A DNA stretch of 64,000 nucleotides from JADCRZ01 sp039921525. Its GTDB lineage: Bacteria > Bacteroidota > Bacteroidia > Chitinophagales > Chitinophagaceae. Under the pieces are notes generated by a model. The model was not told the origin of the DNA, searched no databases, and saw only the letters and a list, made by a program, of their open reading frames with translations. Below, piece after piece: positions 41,932-50,751 of this stretch (the stretch's first letter is position 1; every line of letters starts with the position of its first letter). The translations under genes were made by a program, and so were the position numbers. The stretch covers positions 1 to 64,000 of the forward strand of contig JBDSBP010000102.1 in NCBI GenBank assembly GCA_039921525.1, read 5' to 3'.

Positions 41932-43179
41932 ATGATATTGGTTCGTCATATCCCATTTTTAAAAGCAGTTTTTCTACACAGCATAACGGCCTTTGGCGGT
42001 CCCCAGGGTCATTTTGGAATGATGTTAAAAACTTTTGTCAAACAACGCAGGGATATAACTGAAGAAGAATTGCTTGACTATAATGCGTTTTGTAATCTTA
42101 TGCCTGGAGCTTCCTCTACTCAAATACTCACCCTGATTGGTTTTAAAAGAGGTGGAGTTTGGCTAGCCGTACTCACATTGCTAATATGGATTCTCCCCGC
42201 TAGTATTTTAATGGGCGCGTTTTCCTTTTTGATCGAAATTATTGAGCAAAAAACGATCAAAACGGATGTTTTTAAATTTATTCAGCCTATGGCAGTGGGT
42301 TTTTTGGTATACGCGGCACTAAGAGCTTTCAAGCTATCTATAAAAAATCCGATCACACAAATTATAATGCTTGTAACCCTTGTTTTTTCTTACTTATTTT
42401 TTAGAGCACCCTGGATTTTTCCTTTATTGATGCTGATAGGAGGTTTTGTCACAAACCTCAGCAGTAAACGTATTCCTCAAATAGAAGCCAAGCCCCGAAA
42501 AATAAAATGGGGAAATATCTGGTTATTTGCCAGCATATTTATAATTGCTGGTTTGCTTAGTGAAATGGCCCGTAAACATGATTGGCCAAACCGAAGACCG
42601 CTAAACTTATTCGAGAACACGTATCGTTTTGGAAGCCTGGTATTTGGTGGTGGCCAGGTATTAATACCGCTCATGTACGAACAGTTTGTGGTAAGACCAG
42701 AATCTCAAAGAGTTGTAGAGAAAAATCCGAACGTTGTTAAAATTAATAGAAATGACTTTTATACGGGGGCCGGTGTTGTGCGGGCAATACCGGGACCGGT
42801 ATTTTCGATAGCCTCTTTTATGGGAGGAATGGCCATGAAAGACTGGGGAACCACTATGCAGCTTTTGGGATGTGCCATTGGATCCATCGCTATTTTTTTA
42901 CCAAGTGCCTTACTAATACTTTTTTTCTTTCCTATCTGGCACAACATGAAAAAATATGCTGCGGTATACCGAGCCCTCGAAGGCATAAATGCAGTGGTAG
43001 TAGGAATTATGTTTGCTGGTACTTTCTATATGATGAAAGACATTTCAATAGTTGAATTTAGAACGGCAAGTTTGCTAAATATTGCTGTTATTGCTGGTAC
43101 CTGGGCATTTATTTCTTTCACTAGACTTCCATCGCCTTTGATTGTCTTTATTTGTTTACTGCTTGGATGGGTCTTCTGA
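41932..43179 (+). CDS. chrA: Chromate transporter (ChrA family)
   Basis: 415 residues, long-chain type with two CHR domains. The N-terminal domain begins FLKAVFLHSITAFGGPQGHFGMM and contains DYNAFCNLMPGASSTQILTLIGF; the second has FGGGQVLIPLMYEQFV and AIPGPVFSIASFMGGM. About ten transmembrane helices. ChrA proteins export chromate from the cytoplasm in exchange for protons; many homologues in non-resistant bacteria have unknown anion substrates. No chrB regulator is adjacent. Confidence 0.9.
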   Translation: MILVRHIPFLKAVFLHSITAFGGPQGHFGMMLKTFVKQRRDITEEELLDYNAFCNLMPGASSTQILTLIGFKRGGVWLAVLTLLIWILPASILMGAFSFLIEIIEQKTIKTDVFKFIQPMAVGFLVYAALRAFKLSIKNPITQIIMLVTLVFSYLFFRAPWIFPLLMLIGGFVTNLSSKRIPQIEAKPRKIKWGNIWLFASIFIIAGLLSEMARKHDWPNRRPLNLFENTYRFGSLVFGGGQVLIPLMYEQFVVRPESQRVVEKNPNVVKINRNDFYTGAGVVRAIPGPVFSIASFMGGMAMKDWGTTMQLLGCAIGSIAIFLPSALLILFFFPIWHNMKKYAAVYRALEGINAVVVGIMFAGTFYMMKDISIVEFRTASLLNIAVIAGTWAFISFTRLPSPLIVFICLLLGWVF

Positions 43180-43258
43180 GGATTTACGGAAAAAACCGCC
43201 ATCATGCAACAAAGAATTACCTCAGCCTTTAATTCCCTTTTTGCAGCAGCTTCGTAAC

Positions 43259-43792
43259 TTACAGCCTATTTCCAGTGGTATCCCTTTCACATAAGTTCTT
43301 TAGATTGATTAATGCGCTCCTGAACCGACCGATTATCTTTTTAGCGAACATCCGGCCAAGTACTCTCGCAAAAAGAATGGATAATTTTCCGTTATTCTGT
43401 AAAATAACTTTGGTTTCTCCATCACCCCATTCTTCGAAGAACCAGTTGTCGCTGGTTTTCAACTTCCAGGAAAGAATATTTAGGTCGAAATGCACGTGTC
43501 TATCGTCTATTGCCCGTATAGTAATAATTCCTTTTACCACTCCTTTATTTTTCCAACTGCAGGAATGCCCTGTCATTTTTGGAGGACCGCTAACCTCCAC
43601 TTCACATTTAGTTTCTACTATTTTTAAGGGGCTCCATTGAGGATAGAAATTAAGGTCGGCCACCGTATCTCTCACTTCTGCCAATGTTTTTCTGATAATA
43701 ACAGCCTGCTCCATATTATAAAAGTGCGGAAGCTTTGCAACAATAAAGAGGGCTATCGCAAAAAGAACTAATAAAATGTAAAAGGCAGCCAT
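43259..43792 (-). CDS. Membrane-anchored SRPBCC (polyketide cyclase-like) protein
   Basis: I start it at ATG 43792 (177 residues); the longer frame to 43834 needs a TTG. One transmembrane helix (about 2-19) is followed by a START-like SRPBCC domain of the usual Bacteroidota type: QAVIIRKTLAEVRDTVADLNFYPQWSPL, KMTGHSCSWKNKG and FDLNILSWKLKTSDNWFFEE. Such domains bind hydrophobic ligands; no enzymatic role is evident. Convergent with chrA. Confidence 0.8.
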   Translation of the reverse strand: MAAFYILLVLFAIALFIVAKLPHFYNMEQAVIIRKTLAEVRDTVADLNFYPQWSPLKIVETKCEVEVSGPPKMTGHSCSWKNKGVVKGIITIRAIDDRHVHFDLNILSWKLKTSDNWFFEEWGDGETKVILQNNGKLSILFARVLGRMFAKKIIGRFRSALINLKNLCERDTTGNRL

Positions 43793-43898
43793 GAACCAGG
43801 GTTTTGATAAATAAAATACGCAACCATCTAACAAGATGCAAACAATACTTTTTACAGTTAAAGCCAGCTTGTCTTTTCCTTAAGACCTAATTGGAATA

Positions 43899-43928
43899 AA
43901 AAAACCCTCCTTGATGGGAGGGTTTTTA
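43899..43928. terminator. Bidirectional terminator after the Nfu gene
   Basis: ACCCTCC (43904-43910) pairs with GGGAGGGT (43916-43923), with A- and T-tracts on both sides. It lies 19 bp after the stop codon of the minus-strand Nfu gene. Confidence 0.8.
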
Positions 43929-43946
43929 TGTGCAATAAATCAATTA

Positions 43947-44540
43947 TTATTCTGCTTCTGCCACTACCTCCCGTACTTCCGGAATCATCCTTTTCATCAT
44001 TCCTTCAATGCCCGCTTTTAGCGTGATCATGGACGATGGACAACCTGAACAGGATCCCTGTAACATCAAATTAACCACCCCGTCATTATAACTTTTAAAT
44101 TGAATGGCACCACCATCCATTTCTACAGCAGGTTTTACATAGTTTTCAAGCAATTCCTTTATGCGTTTAACAACATCATCGTCATCAACATCAATAGCAT
44201 TACCATCTGTCTGGAAAACGGTTATTTCATCTTCATTCACTACTTCTTTACCTTCTTCCAAATATTCTTTCAAAAACTGCCTGATGGCAGGAATAACATC
44301 CTGCCAATCTGTATCTATAGTTTTAGTGAGGGTAACAAAATTGCTGGCAATAAAAACACTTTTTATAAAAGGAAAACCAAATAATTCGTTGGCCAACGGG
44401 GATGGCTTTGCGCTTTCAACATCGGGAAAATCAATACTTTTTCCGGGATACAATAATTTATTGGCAACAAACTTCATTGTCTCCGGATTAGGAGTCATTT
44501 CAGTATATATGCTTATAACGGGATTACCTGTCTTTATCAT
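43947..44540 (-). CDS. Nfu-type iron-sulfur cluster carrier
   Basis: 197 residues. The N-terminal Nfu_N domain (SIYTEMTPNPETMKFVANK, GFPFIKSVFIASNFVTLTK) is followed by an acidic linker and the C-terminal NifU-like domain with the cluster-binding Cys164-x-x-Cys167 in GSCSGCPSSMITLKAGIE. This two-domain layout is that of mitochondrial-type NFU1, which passes [4Fe-4S] clusters to target enzymes such as lipoate synthase. Cytoplasmic. No SUF or ISC genes are adjacent. Confidence 0.92.
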   Translation of the reverse strand: MIKTGNPVISIYTEMTPNPETMKFVANKLLYPGKSIDFPDVESAKPSPLANELFGFPFIKSVFIASNFVTLTKTIDTDWQDVIPAIRQFLKEYLEEGKEVVNEDEITVFQTDGNAIDVDDDDVVKRIKELLENYVKPAVEMDGGAIQFKSYNDGVVNLMLQGSCSGCPSSMITLKAGIEGMMKRMIPEVREVVAEAE

Positions 44541-44611
44541 AGCTCAACTTTATTTTTACAAAAATAACAATTTTAGATGGCAGCTTGTTATAAAATTTAG
44601 AAAGAAAACCT

Positions 44612-45004
44612 TTAATGATCATTGTTCTTAACCCGGGACTGCTTGAATTTCCGGCTCAATATATAATTCAGCAAATGAGCTACCAGTATACTTATAACTG
44701 CGGGAATTAAAAACCATAACTGCCAGGTATGCCAGGCTTGCCTGGCACAAAGCAATAAAATACCGTTACTGAAAATAAAAATTGGCAAAACATTATGATG
44801 ATGTTTCTGGAAACCATGGATTAATGCCAGGCATCCAATCTGGCAGGCCAAAAAGATCATGAAAATTTCAAATCGAATATTTTCGATAATGTTCACACTA
44901 AAAATCGGAAGACTGGAAAGCAATAAAGGTAAAATAGCACAATGTTTATCGCAGGCCAGCGATGTTGTTATACCCGGTGCATCCCAATTAATTTTGTATT
45001 TCAT
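44612..45004 (-). CDS. MerC domain membrane protein
   Basis: 130 residues with four hydrophobic segments. Cys18 and Cys22 (LACDKHCAILPLLLS), Cys54/Cys58 region (FLACQIGCLALIHGF) and a histidine cluster GFQKHHHN fit the MerC family, inner-membrane proteins that carry metal ions. In Bacteroidota this group is often found beside Fur/Zur regulators. It is divergent from the SCO gene and a palindromic operator (45028-45046) lies 23 bp upstream of its start. Zinc import under zinc starvation is a reasonable inference. Confidence 0.82.
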   Translation of the reverse strand: MKYKINWDAPGITTSLACDKHCAILPLLLSSLPIFSVNIIENIRFEIFMIFLACQIGCLALIHGFQKHHHNVLPIFIFSNGILLLCARQAWHTWQLWFLIPAVISILVAHLLNYILSRKFKQSRVKNNDH

Positions 45005-45027
45005 ATGAATAAATCAAAAATACATAA

Positions 45028-45046
45028 TTTGCAACAAAGTTGCAAA
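45028..45046. promoter_or_regulatory. Putative Fur/Zur-family operator
   Basis: TTTGCAACAAAGTTGCAAA, a perfect 8-3-8 palindrome in the 111-bp region between the divergent MerC and SCO genes, with a Fur-family regulator encoded two genes to the right. Size and symmetry suit a dimeric Fur-family repressor, most likely Zur, acting on both promoters. Confidence 0.65.
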
Positions 45047-45115
45047 CGGTTTTCGCGACCAAGTAAAATGGTTAAAAGGGTGGTTTGATAGTAACTTTAC
45101 AAAATAAAAGACTTT

Positions 45116-45745
45116 ATGACGAAAAGACGAAGCTTCTATATCTTGTTTTTTTCTCTTTTGATAATTGTTTTTCTTATTGTATTAACCCGAATGATCCCTG
45201 GTTTTGGTGATGTGAAGTTGCCCGTGCTAAGTTATGTACAGCCATTTAGCTTTACAGACCAGGAAGGAAACCGTATCAGTGAAAAAGATGTATCGGGTAA
45301 AGTATATGTAGCTGAATATTTTTTTACTACCTGTAAAGGAATTTGCCCTAAAATGAACACAAACATGAAAAAAATATACACAGTATACAATAAAGAAAAG
45401 AATTTTCTCATTATGTCTCATACAGTGGATCCTGATGTTGATAAAGTAGGTAGATTAAAAAGATATGCAGATTCTTTAGGTATCAGTTCACAAAACTGGC
45501 ATTTACTAACAGGCAGAAAAGATAGTTTATATTATGCGGCACGGGTAAGTTATTTGCTGGATGATCCCCAAAATAATAATGAGAAAATCGAGGAGCAATT
45601 CCTTCATACACAGTTTTTTGCTTTGGTTGACAAAAAAGGAAGGGTAAGAAAAATCTACGATGGTCTTAAAAAAGATGATATTTCGCAATTGACCAAAGAT
45701 ATTAGCAAGCTGTTGCAGGAAGAAGTCACCAATACGAATTTATGA
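45116..45745 (+). CDS. SCO1/SenC family copper chaperone
   Basis: 209 residues. One N-terminal transmembrane anchor (about 8-25) is followed by a thioredoxin-like domain with the copper ligands Cys73 and Cys77 (TTCKGICPKM) and His164 (FLHTQFFALVDKKG). SCO proteins deliver copper to the CuA centre of cytochrome c oxidase or act as thiol reductases in the periplasm. It lies between the MerC gene and the Fur-family gene and is followed 45 bp later by the latter. Confidence 0.92.
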   Translation: MTKRRSFYILFFSLLIIVFLIVLTRMIPGFGDVKLPVLSYVQPFSFTDQEGNRISEKDVSGKVYVAEYFFTTCKGICPKMNTNMKKIYTVYNKEKNFLIMSHTVDPDVDKVGRLKRYADSLGISSQNWHLLTGRKDSLYYAARVSYLLDDPQNNNEKIEEQFLHTQFFALVDKKGRVRKIYDGLKKDDISQLTKDISKLLQEEVTNTNL

Positions 45746-45790
45746 TTACTGAATTAACAATCTGTTTTTTGGAATGTTAGTAGTATACAG

Positions 45791-46213
45791 ATGGATAAAG
45801 AGATAAATCATATTTTAAAACGTAACCAGTTAAGCGTTACTGAAAGTCGCACAAGAATTTTGGAATTATTTCTGTCCTTAAACGGGGCGTTGGCTCATGG
45901 GGACATAGAAAAAAAAGCAGGTGAGAAGTTCGACAGGGTAACGGTATATCGAACCTTACAGTCTTTCCTTGACAAGGGAATAATACATAGTATTCCTACT
46001 GCAGATAATTCAATTCGATATGCTTTGTGTAAAGACAATTGTTCCGAAGGTCATCATCATGATAATCACATTCATTTTGTATGTAAAATTTGCGGTACTA
46101 CCACCTGCCTCGACGAAGTGCATATACCTGCGGTGAAGTTGCCTGGAGGTTTTAAAATGCAGCAGATCGAAATGGTAGTTAGCGGTATGTGTAAGGACTG
46201 TAATAAAAAGTAA
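45791..46213 (+). CDS. Fur family transcriptional repressor (Zur-like)
   Basis: 140 residues. The winged-helix recognition region is FDRVTVYRTLQSFLDKG (47-63). The metal sites include a histidine-rich segment CSEGHHHDNHIHFVCKICG with Cys98/Cys101 and a C-terminal Cys134/Cys137 pair (GMCKDCNKK), the structural zinc site. Context (MerC next to it, palindromic operator at 45028) favours a zinc-responsive Zur over iron-responsive Fur. Probably cotranscribed with the SCO gene and thus autoregulated. Confidence 0.85.
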   Translation: MDKEINHILKRNQLSVTESRTRILELFLSLNGALAHGDIEKKAGEKFDRVTVYRTLQSFLDKGIIHSIPTADNSIRYALCKDNCSEGHHHDNHIHFVCKICGTTTCLDEVHIPAVKLPGGFKMQQIEMVVSGMCKDCNKK

Positions 46214-46309
46214 GTATAACGTTCAATGTTTCCATCAAGTCGTTACGCTTCTGATGGACAGCGGTAATGCGGGAGCGGCCTTTATTCGTACCAAACAAGG
46301 ATAAAAAAT

Positions 46310-46341
46310 AAAGCCCCGATGTAGACACACCGGGACTTTTG
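46310..46341. terminator. Terminator-like hairpin between the Fur-family and oligoendopeptidase genes
   Basis: AGCCCCGATGT and ACACCGGGACT form an imperfect GC-rich stem around a 4-base loop. T-rich DNA flanks it on both sides (CTTTT on the plus strand, TTTATTTTTT on the minus strand), so it could end both convergent genes. Confidence 0.6.
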
Positions 46342-46443
46342 GTTAAGGCTCTGATTAGTAGCTATATTAAATATCTTATATTAGAGGTACAAATATACTA
46401 CCTGCATATTACACTTACAACAAAAGGATATACCCTTTTAGTG

Positions 46444-48177
46444 TTATTCTGAAATTGCCAGGATATTTTCCAACTCTTTCTGTACAAAAAGCATCAGGAT
46501 TTCTATATGGCTGGCCGAAAGATCAAGTTTCAGGCCGGCGGCTTCATATAATTCTGGTAACGTTCGCGTGCCACCCAGCGACAATGCCCGGGTATAGTTG
46601 TCCAAAGCCGATTCTTTATTTTCCTTGAACTGTTTCCACATACCTATCGCTCCCAGTTGAGCAATTCCATACTCTATATAATAAAAAGGTACCTCAAACA
46701 AGTGTAGTTGGCGCTGCCAGGAAAAACGTCGAAATTCATCCAGTCCGCTCCAGTCAATTGAGGCGGAACTAAATTCTGTTAATATTTCCATCCATTTATC
46801 ACCCCGTTCTTCTAAAGAATGGGCAGGGTTTTCATAGACCCAATGCTGGAATTTATCTATAATAGCAATCCAGGGAAAAATAGTAATTACCCGTTCCAGT
46901 TGGTGTTCTTTGGCTCTTTGGAGTTCTTCGTCTTTCGTAAAAAAGGTATTCCAATAATCCATACTAAACAATTCCATAGCCATGCTGGCAACCTCGGCTA
47001 TCTCCATTGGATAATCCTTGAAGGAGCTTAATTCAAGAGGATGAGCTAAAAAAGAATGAACCGCATGGCCCCCTTCATGTACCATGGTTGTTACATCATG
47101 CATTTGTCCAGCAGCATTCATGAAAATAAAAGGAGCGCCGCTTTCTGCCAATGGGCAATTATAGCCGCCGGGCGCTTTTCCTTTCCTGCTTTCCAGGTCA
47201 AGATGCCCGATTGCTTTCATTTTTTTCAAACATTCCCCAAAAAAAGGGCGTAATTGTTTAAAACAATCTATTGATTTTTCGATTAATTCGTCGCTATTCT
47301 TAAATGGATTTAGCGGCGTTATCCCTTCGGCCTCCGCCTCAACATCCCAGGGGCGTAATGTTTCCAGGTTTAGTTTTTTTCGCTTGTTTTCATAAATAAT
47401 ATCTACTAACGGCAGAACGTGCTTCTTAACGGCATCGTGAAATTGAAAACAATCCTCCTTTGAATAATCAAATCTTCCCATTTCCACGAACTTATAATCA
47501 CGATAGTTCTTGAAATCCGCGTTTTGAGCTACCTGGTGTCGCTTTTGAATTAATTGTGAATACATTTCATTAAGCACTTCCTTATCCTTTAATCTTCTTT
47601 CCTGGATCTTCATATAGACCTCCTCGCGAAGCGCCCGGTCATGACTTTCGAGGAATTTGGCAGCTTGCTGTAAAGTATACTCCTGTCCTTTTACATCTAT
47701 TGTCATTTTCCCGGAAATAACCCCGTATTGCTGAGCCAAAACACTCAATTCGGATTGAAGCGGTATGTTTTTTTCCCTAAACAATTCAATGTTCTTTTTT
47801 ACGGATCGCAGATAAGTAAAATATTTTTTCTGATCCAATTCCGAAGTGAACGGAGATTCTATCAATTTCTTATTCAACTTATCGGCATAAGGTTGAATAT
47901 AAGGTTGAATTTGCATTACAAAGAAGGTAAAAGCCTCTTCCAATGCTTTGTTTTCGGTATCGCAAGTCATTTTGATCTGTCTCCAGCAGGCATCTTCGCT
48001 CACAACGGCTTCTAATTCACTACTGTCTTTCAACCATTGTTCCAGATCTTCCCGGGAATTAATTTCCCTATCCAATAAATTTTTAAAAAAGGGCTCAAGC
48101 TGCTCCCAATCTGATAACCTGAATTCGCTGGGCATAAAATGCCTTTTGAGTTTTTCAATATCTGCACTATAATTCAT
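46444..48177 (-). CDS. M3 family oligoendopeptidase
   Basis: 577 residues, of the PepF/oligoendopeptidase F group. The zinc motif HEGGH is at 367-371 (MVHEGGHAVHSFLAH), and the third ligand Glu is in YPMEIAEVASMAMELF about 25 residues later. GGYNCPLAESGAPFIFMN precedes it, as usual. A cytoplasmic metallopeptidase that cuts short peptides. No signal peptide. It lies 53 bp downstream of the DUF5606 gene on the same strand. Confidence 0.92.
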   Translation of the reverse strand: MNYSADIEKLKRHFMPSEFRLSDWEQLEPFFKNLLDREINSREDLEQWLKDSSELEAVVSEDACWRQIKMTCDTENKALEEAFTFFVMQIQPYIQPYADKLNKKLIESPFTSELDQKKYFTYLRSVKKNIELFREKNIPLQSELSVLAQQYGVISGKMTIDVKGQEYTLQQAAKFLESHDRALREEVYMKIQERRLKDKEVLNEMYSQLIQKRHQVAQNADFKNYRDYKFVEMGRFDYSKEDCFQFHDAVKKHVLPLVDIIYENKRKKLNLETLRPWDVEAEAEGITPLNPFKNSDELIEKSIDCFKQLRPFFGECLKKMKAIGHLDLESRKGKAPGGYNCPLAESGAPFIFMNAAGQMHDVTTMVHEGGHAVHSFLAHPLELSSFKDYPMEIAEVASMAMELFSMDYWNTFFTKDEELQRAKEHQLERVITIFPWIAIIDKFQHWVYENPAHSLEERGDKWMEILTEFSSASIDWSGLDEFRRFSWQRQLHLFEVPFYYIEYGIAQLGAIGMWKQFKENKESALDNYTRALSLGGTRTLPELYEAAGLKLDLSASHIEILMLFVQKELENILAISE

Positions 48178-48230
48178 AATCGCTTATGTTCAAAAAATAA
48201 CTAATAGTTTATGTTTCGGTAGTGATAGGA

Positions 48231-48707
48231 CTATTTTTCCTTATCTGCTTTTACCGGCTCCGTTGATTCATCTGCTTTTTCGTCTTCTTTTACCACATCC
48301 TCATCCGCTGTTTCATTAGCCTCTGGTTCGGGCACTTTGAATTCAACCTTGCCCTGAAGCAAATCATACCATTTGATCATTTTCTTCATGTCACTGATAT
48401 ATACTCTTTCAAAATCCATATCAGGATAAACAATTTGAAAATAAATTTTTACAGCCTTGCTGTCTTTTGTGTCAGGCACCTTCTCCGTATGCTGTTCCAT
48501 GGCTTTGAACAAATCTGCCAGGTTAATATTTTCTTTCACAGTATACACTTCGATACTTTCCAGGTGCGAGAAATTATGTACCCGGCTAGCCACAAATTTG
48601 GTACTGTTATCATCCAGTGAACGAACGATTGCGCCATCAGTTTTACTGTTCAGCAGTTCATACAGTCCCGTGAGGCCGGTGATGGCAACGATTTTATTAT
48701 ATTCCAT
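48231..48707 (-). CDS. DUF5606 family protein
   Basis: 158 residues. MEYNKIVAITGLTGLYELLNSKTDGAIVRSLDD and KFVASRVHNFSHLESIEVYT match DUF5606, a conserved cytoplasmic Bacteroidota family. The first 70 residues look like a small beta domain; the last 40 are a low-complexity acidic tail (EPEANETADEDVVKEDEKAD). No function is known to me. It is upstream of the oligoendopeptidase gene. Confidence 0.83.
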   Translation of the reverse strand: MEYNKIVAITGLTGLYELLNSKTDGAIVRSLDDNSTKFVASRVHNFSHLESIEVYTVKENINLADLFKAMEQHTEKVPDTKDSKAVKIYFQIVYPDMDFERVYISDMKKMIKWYDLLQGKVEFKVPEPEANETADEDVVKEDEKADESTEPVKADKEK

Positions 48708-48962
48708 ACTTGATCAACATTTAAAGGATGTGCAAGATAACCCACAGAATTGGATTGATTTTACACTTTATTTCATTTTTAATTGAAAGATAGAAATTGA
48801 GGTGAATATTTAACAATGGATATAACTCAATAACCTGTTTTCTATAAAATAATTGAGCTATTTTCCTGGGTATAAAAATATATCCAAAAAACACTGTTTC
48901 CAAACTGCAAACTTAAATTCGTGTTAATTGTAAAATTAAATAAACAGTTTAAATTTCTAAAA

Positions 48963-49532
48963 ATGATAGATTCAATAATCAGGCAACGCAGAACAATTAA
49001 GCCGGCACAGATGAACGGTAAGGTAATTCAAGATGAGTTAATCGATGTTTTATTAGAACTTGCCAATTGGGCGCCAACCCATGGAAGAACGGAACCTTGG
49101 AGATTTATCGTTTACGCCAATGAAAAAGCGCGTGCATTTTGCGAAGATCATGCTAAATTATACAAGAATAACACCGCAACGGACAAGTATAAGGATGTTA
49201 CGTATGAAAAGCTGCTTCATGCCTCCGATGGTGCATCACACGTGGTTGTGGCATATATGAAAAGAGGAAATAATCCAAATATACCAGAGATCGAAGAAGT
49301 AGTCGCTACAAGCGCTGCCATTCAAAATTTACTGTTAGCTTCAGAAGCGCATGGTGTTGCCGTATTTTGGAGTACTTCCGGAATGGTTCATCATGAAATT
49401 TTAAAAGACTACCTTGAATTAAGGCAGGAAGATATTGTTTTGGGATTTCTGTTTCTTGGATTTACAGATGATCCTGCAAAAGAGGGAAAAAGATTAATTC
49501 CCATGTCTGAAAAGGTAAAATGGATTAAATAA
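48963..49532 (+). CDS. Nitroreductase family protein
   Basis: The start at ATG 48963 gives 189 residues beginning MIDSIIRQRRTIKPAQMNG; a longer frame from GTG 48921 is unlikely. FMN-binding segments RQRRTIKPA (8-16), LANWAPTHGRTEPWRF and VVATSAAIQNLLLASEAHGV are those of the small nitroreductase (YdjA/TM1586-like) group, NAD(P)H-dependent oxidoreductases of uncertain physiological substrate. Stand-alone gene. Confidence 0.88.
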   Translation: MIDSIIRQRRTIKPAQMNGKVIQDELIDVLLELANWAPTHGRTEPWRFIVYANEKARAFCEDHAKLYKNNTATDKYKDVTYEKLLHASDGASHVVVAYMKRGNNPNIPEIEEVVATSAAIQNLLLASEAHGVAVFWSTSGMVHHEILKDYLELRQEDIVLGFLFLGFTDDPAKEGKRLIPMSEKVKWIK

Positions 49533-49800
49533 AGTTTTAGATCGGTCTAAACGAGGTAATGATCTCGCAACTCAATTTAAAAGTTGCATTGCCTTTGGTA
49601 AATATATTCCAGGATAATTACTCACCATCCAAAACGCATCGTACACAAAGAGTTCGCAGGAGGAGTAGGATTCGCCAAAGTAATCATGTTTCAAACGTAG
49701 TTTTATCAGTAATTACAAATTGTAGGTTGAAATAGATCTTGTTAGCTCTTATTATTAACGTTTTTATGTAATATCGCTTGAGCGGCCAAAATTACTTCCC

Positions 49801-50376
49801 TTGAATGAATGGATATTAATTGAACAACTGAAGCAAAAAGACGAATCTGCTTTCAAAACAATTGTAGAGACCTGGCAGGATATGGTCTTTAACACTGTTT
49901 TGGGGATTGTGCAGAATTCGGAAGATGCCGAAGATGTTTCACAGGAGGTGTTTGTTCAGGTATATGAGTCGATCCATTCTTTTAAAGGAGAATCCAAATT
50001 TTCCACATGGCTTTACCGGATAGCGATTACTAAATCGATGGATCATATAAGAAAAAAGAAACGTAAAAAAAGGTTTGCCTTTATTCAAAGCCTTTTTGGC
50101 GTGAATAACGAGGTGTTGCAGGATCCGCCCGACTTCCATCATCCTGGTGTAAGTCTGGACAATAAAGAAAGAGCTGCCGTTTTATTTAAAGCCATTGATA
50201 CATTGCCGGAAAACCAGAAAACAGCCTTTACCTTACATAAAGTGGAAGGATTAAGTTACCAGGAAGTTAGCTTGGTTATGAAATTGTCATTATCTTCCGT
50301 GGAATCTTTATTACATAGGGCAAAAAACAATCTAAAAAGGAACCTGGAAAATTATTACGGTAATTATGATCGATAA
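49801..50376 (+). CDS. ECF-type RNA polymerase sigma factor
   Basis: 191 residues. Region 2 is DESAFKTIVETWQDMVFNTVLGIV through FSTWLYRIAITKSMDHIRKKK; region 4 is LPENQKTAFTLHKVEGLSYQEVSLVM with the HTH at LSLSSVESLLHRAKNNL. The start is most likely TTG 49801, because no in-frame ATG or GTG lies between the preceding stop and region 2. It heads an operon-like run: a small membrane protein (40 bp downstream), a Spy-like protein overlapping that, and two small secreted paralogues, so it probably responds to envelope stress. Confidence 0.92.
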   Translation: MNEWILIEQLKQKDESAFKTIVETWQDMVFNTVLGIVQNSEDAEDVSQEVFVQVYESIHSFKGESKFSTWLYRIAITKSMDHIRKKKRKKRFAFIQSLFGVNNEVLQDPPDFHHPGVSLDNKERAAVLFKAIDTLPENQKTAFTLHKVEGLSYQEVSLVMKLSLSSVESLLHRAKNNLKRNLENYYGNYDR

Positions 50377-50415
50377 CACAAGTTTAAATATTTTTTCACG
50401 TCCTATTATTGTGCT

Positions 50416-50751
50416 ATGAATAAGAAAAGTGATATTCAAAACAAGGTAGAGGCTACCTTAAACAGCCTTCAGGGTATTACATCTGCTACATCCGGACCGT
50501 TCTTTTTTACCCGTGTTCAGGCAAGGATGAGAAAAGTGGAAAGAAACGTTTGGGAAAAGATCAGTGCATATATCGCCCGGCCGACTGTTGCTTTTGCTAT
50601 GGTCGGCTTTGTACTGCTAATGAATACCATAGCCGTTTTTCAACATACAAAAACGGCTAACCTCGCTTCGGATCAATTAGATCAATCTGTTTACGAAGAA
50701 TTCAACGTGGCGGCGAATACTTTTTATGATTATGAAATTAAGGAGCCTTGA
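50416..50751 (+). CDS. Small membrane protein, probable anti-sigma factor
   Basis: 111 residues with one transmembrane helix (about 55-73, TVAFAMVGFVLLMNTIAVF), a basic N-terminal cytoplasmic part of about 54 residues and a short acidic periplasmic tail. There is no sequence match I recognise to known anti-sigma domains, but the position right after an ECF sigma gene, and the start/stop overlap (TGATG at 50749-50753) with the following periplasmic sensor-like gene, is that of an anti-sigma factor. Function inferred from context only. Confidence 0.65.
   Translation: MNKKSDIQNKVEATLNSLQGITSATSGPFFFTRVQARMRKVERNVWEKISAYIARPTVAFAMVGFVLLMNTIAVFQHTKTANLASDQLDQSVYEEFNVAANTFYDYEIKEP

Noticed and set aside
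44161..44631. A 156-residue frame antisense to the Nfu gene
   Set aside because: It overlaps the conserved Nfu coding sequence fully and looks like serine/leucine-rich shadow sequence.
49236..49251. A CACACGTGG sequence inside the nitroreductase gene as a possible third parS site
   Set aside because: Only the CACGTG core matches; the flanking TGTT and AACA bases are missing.
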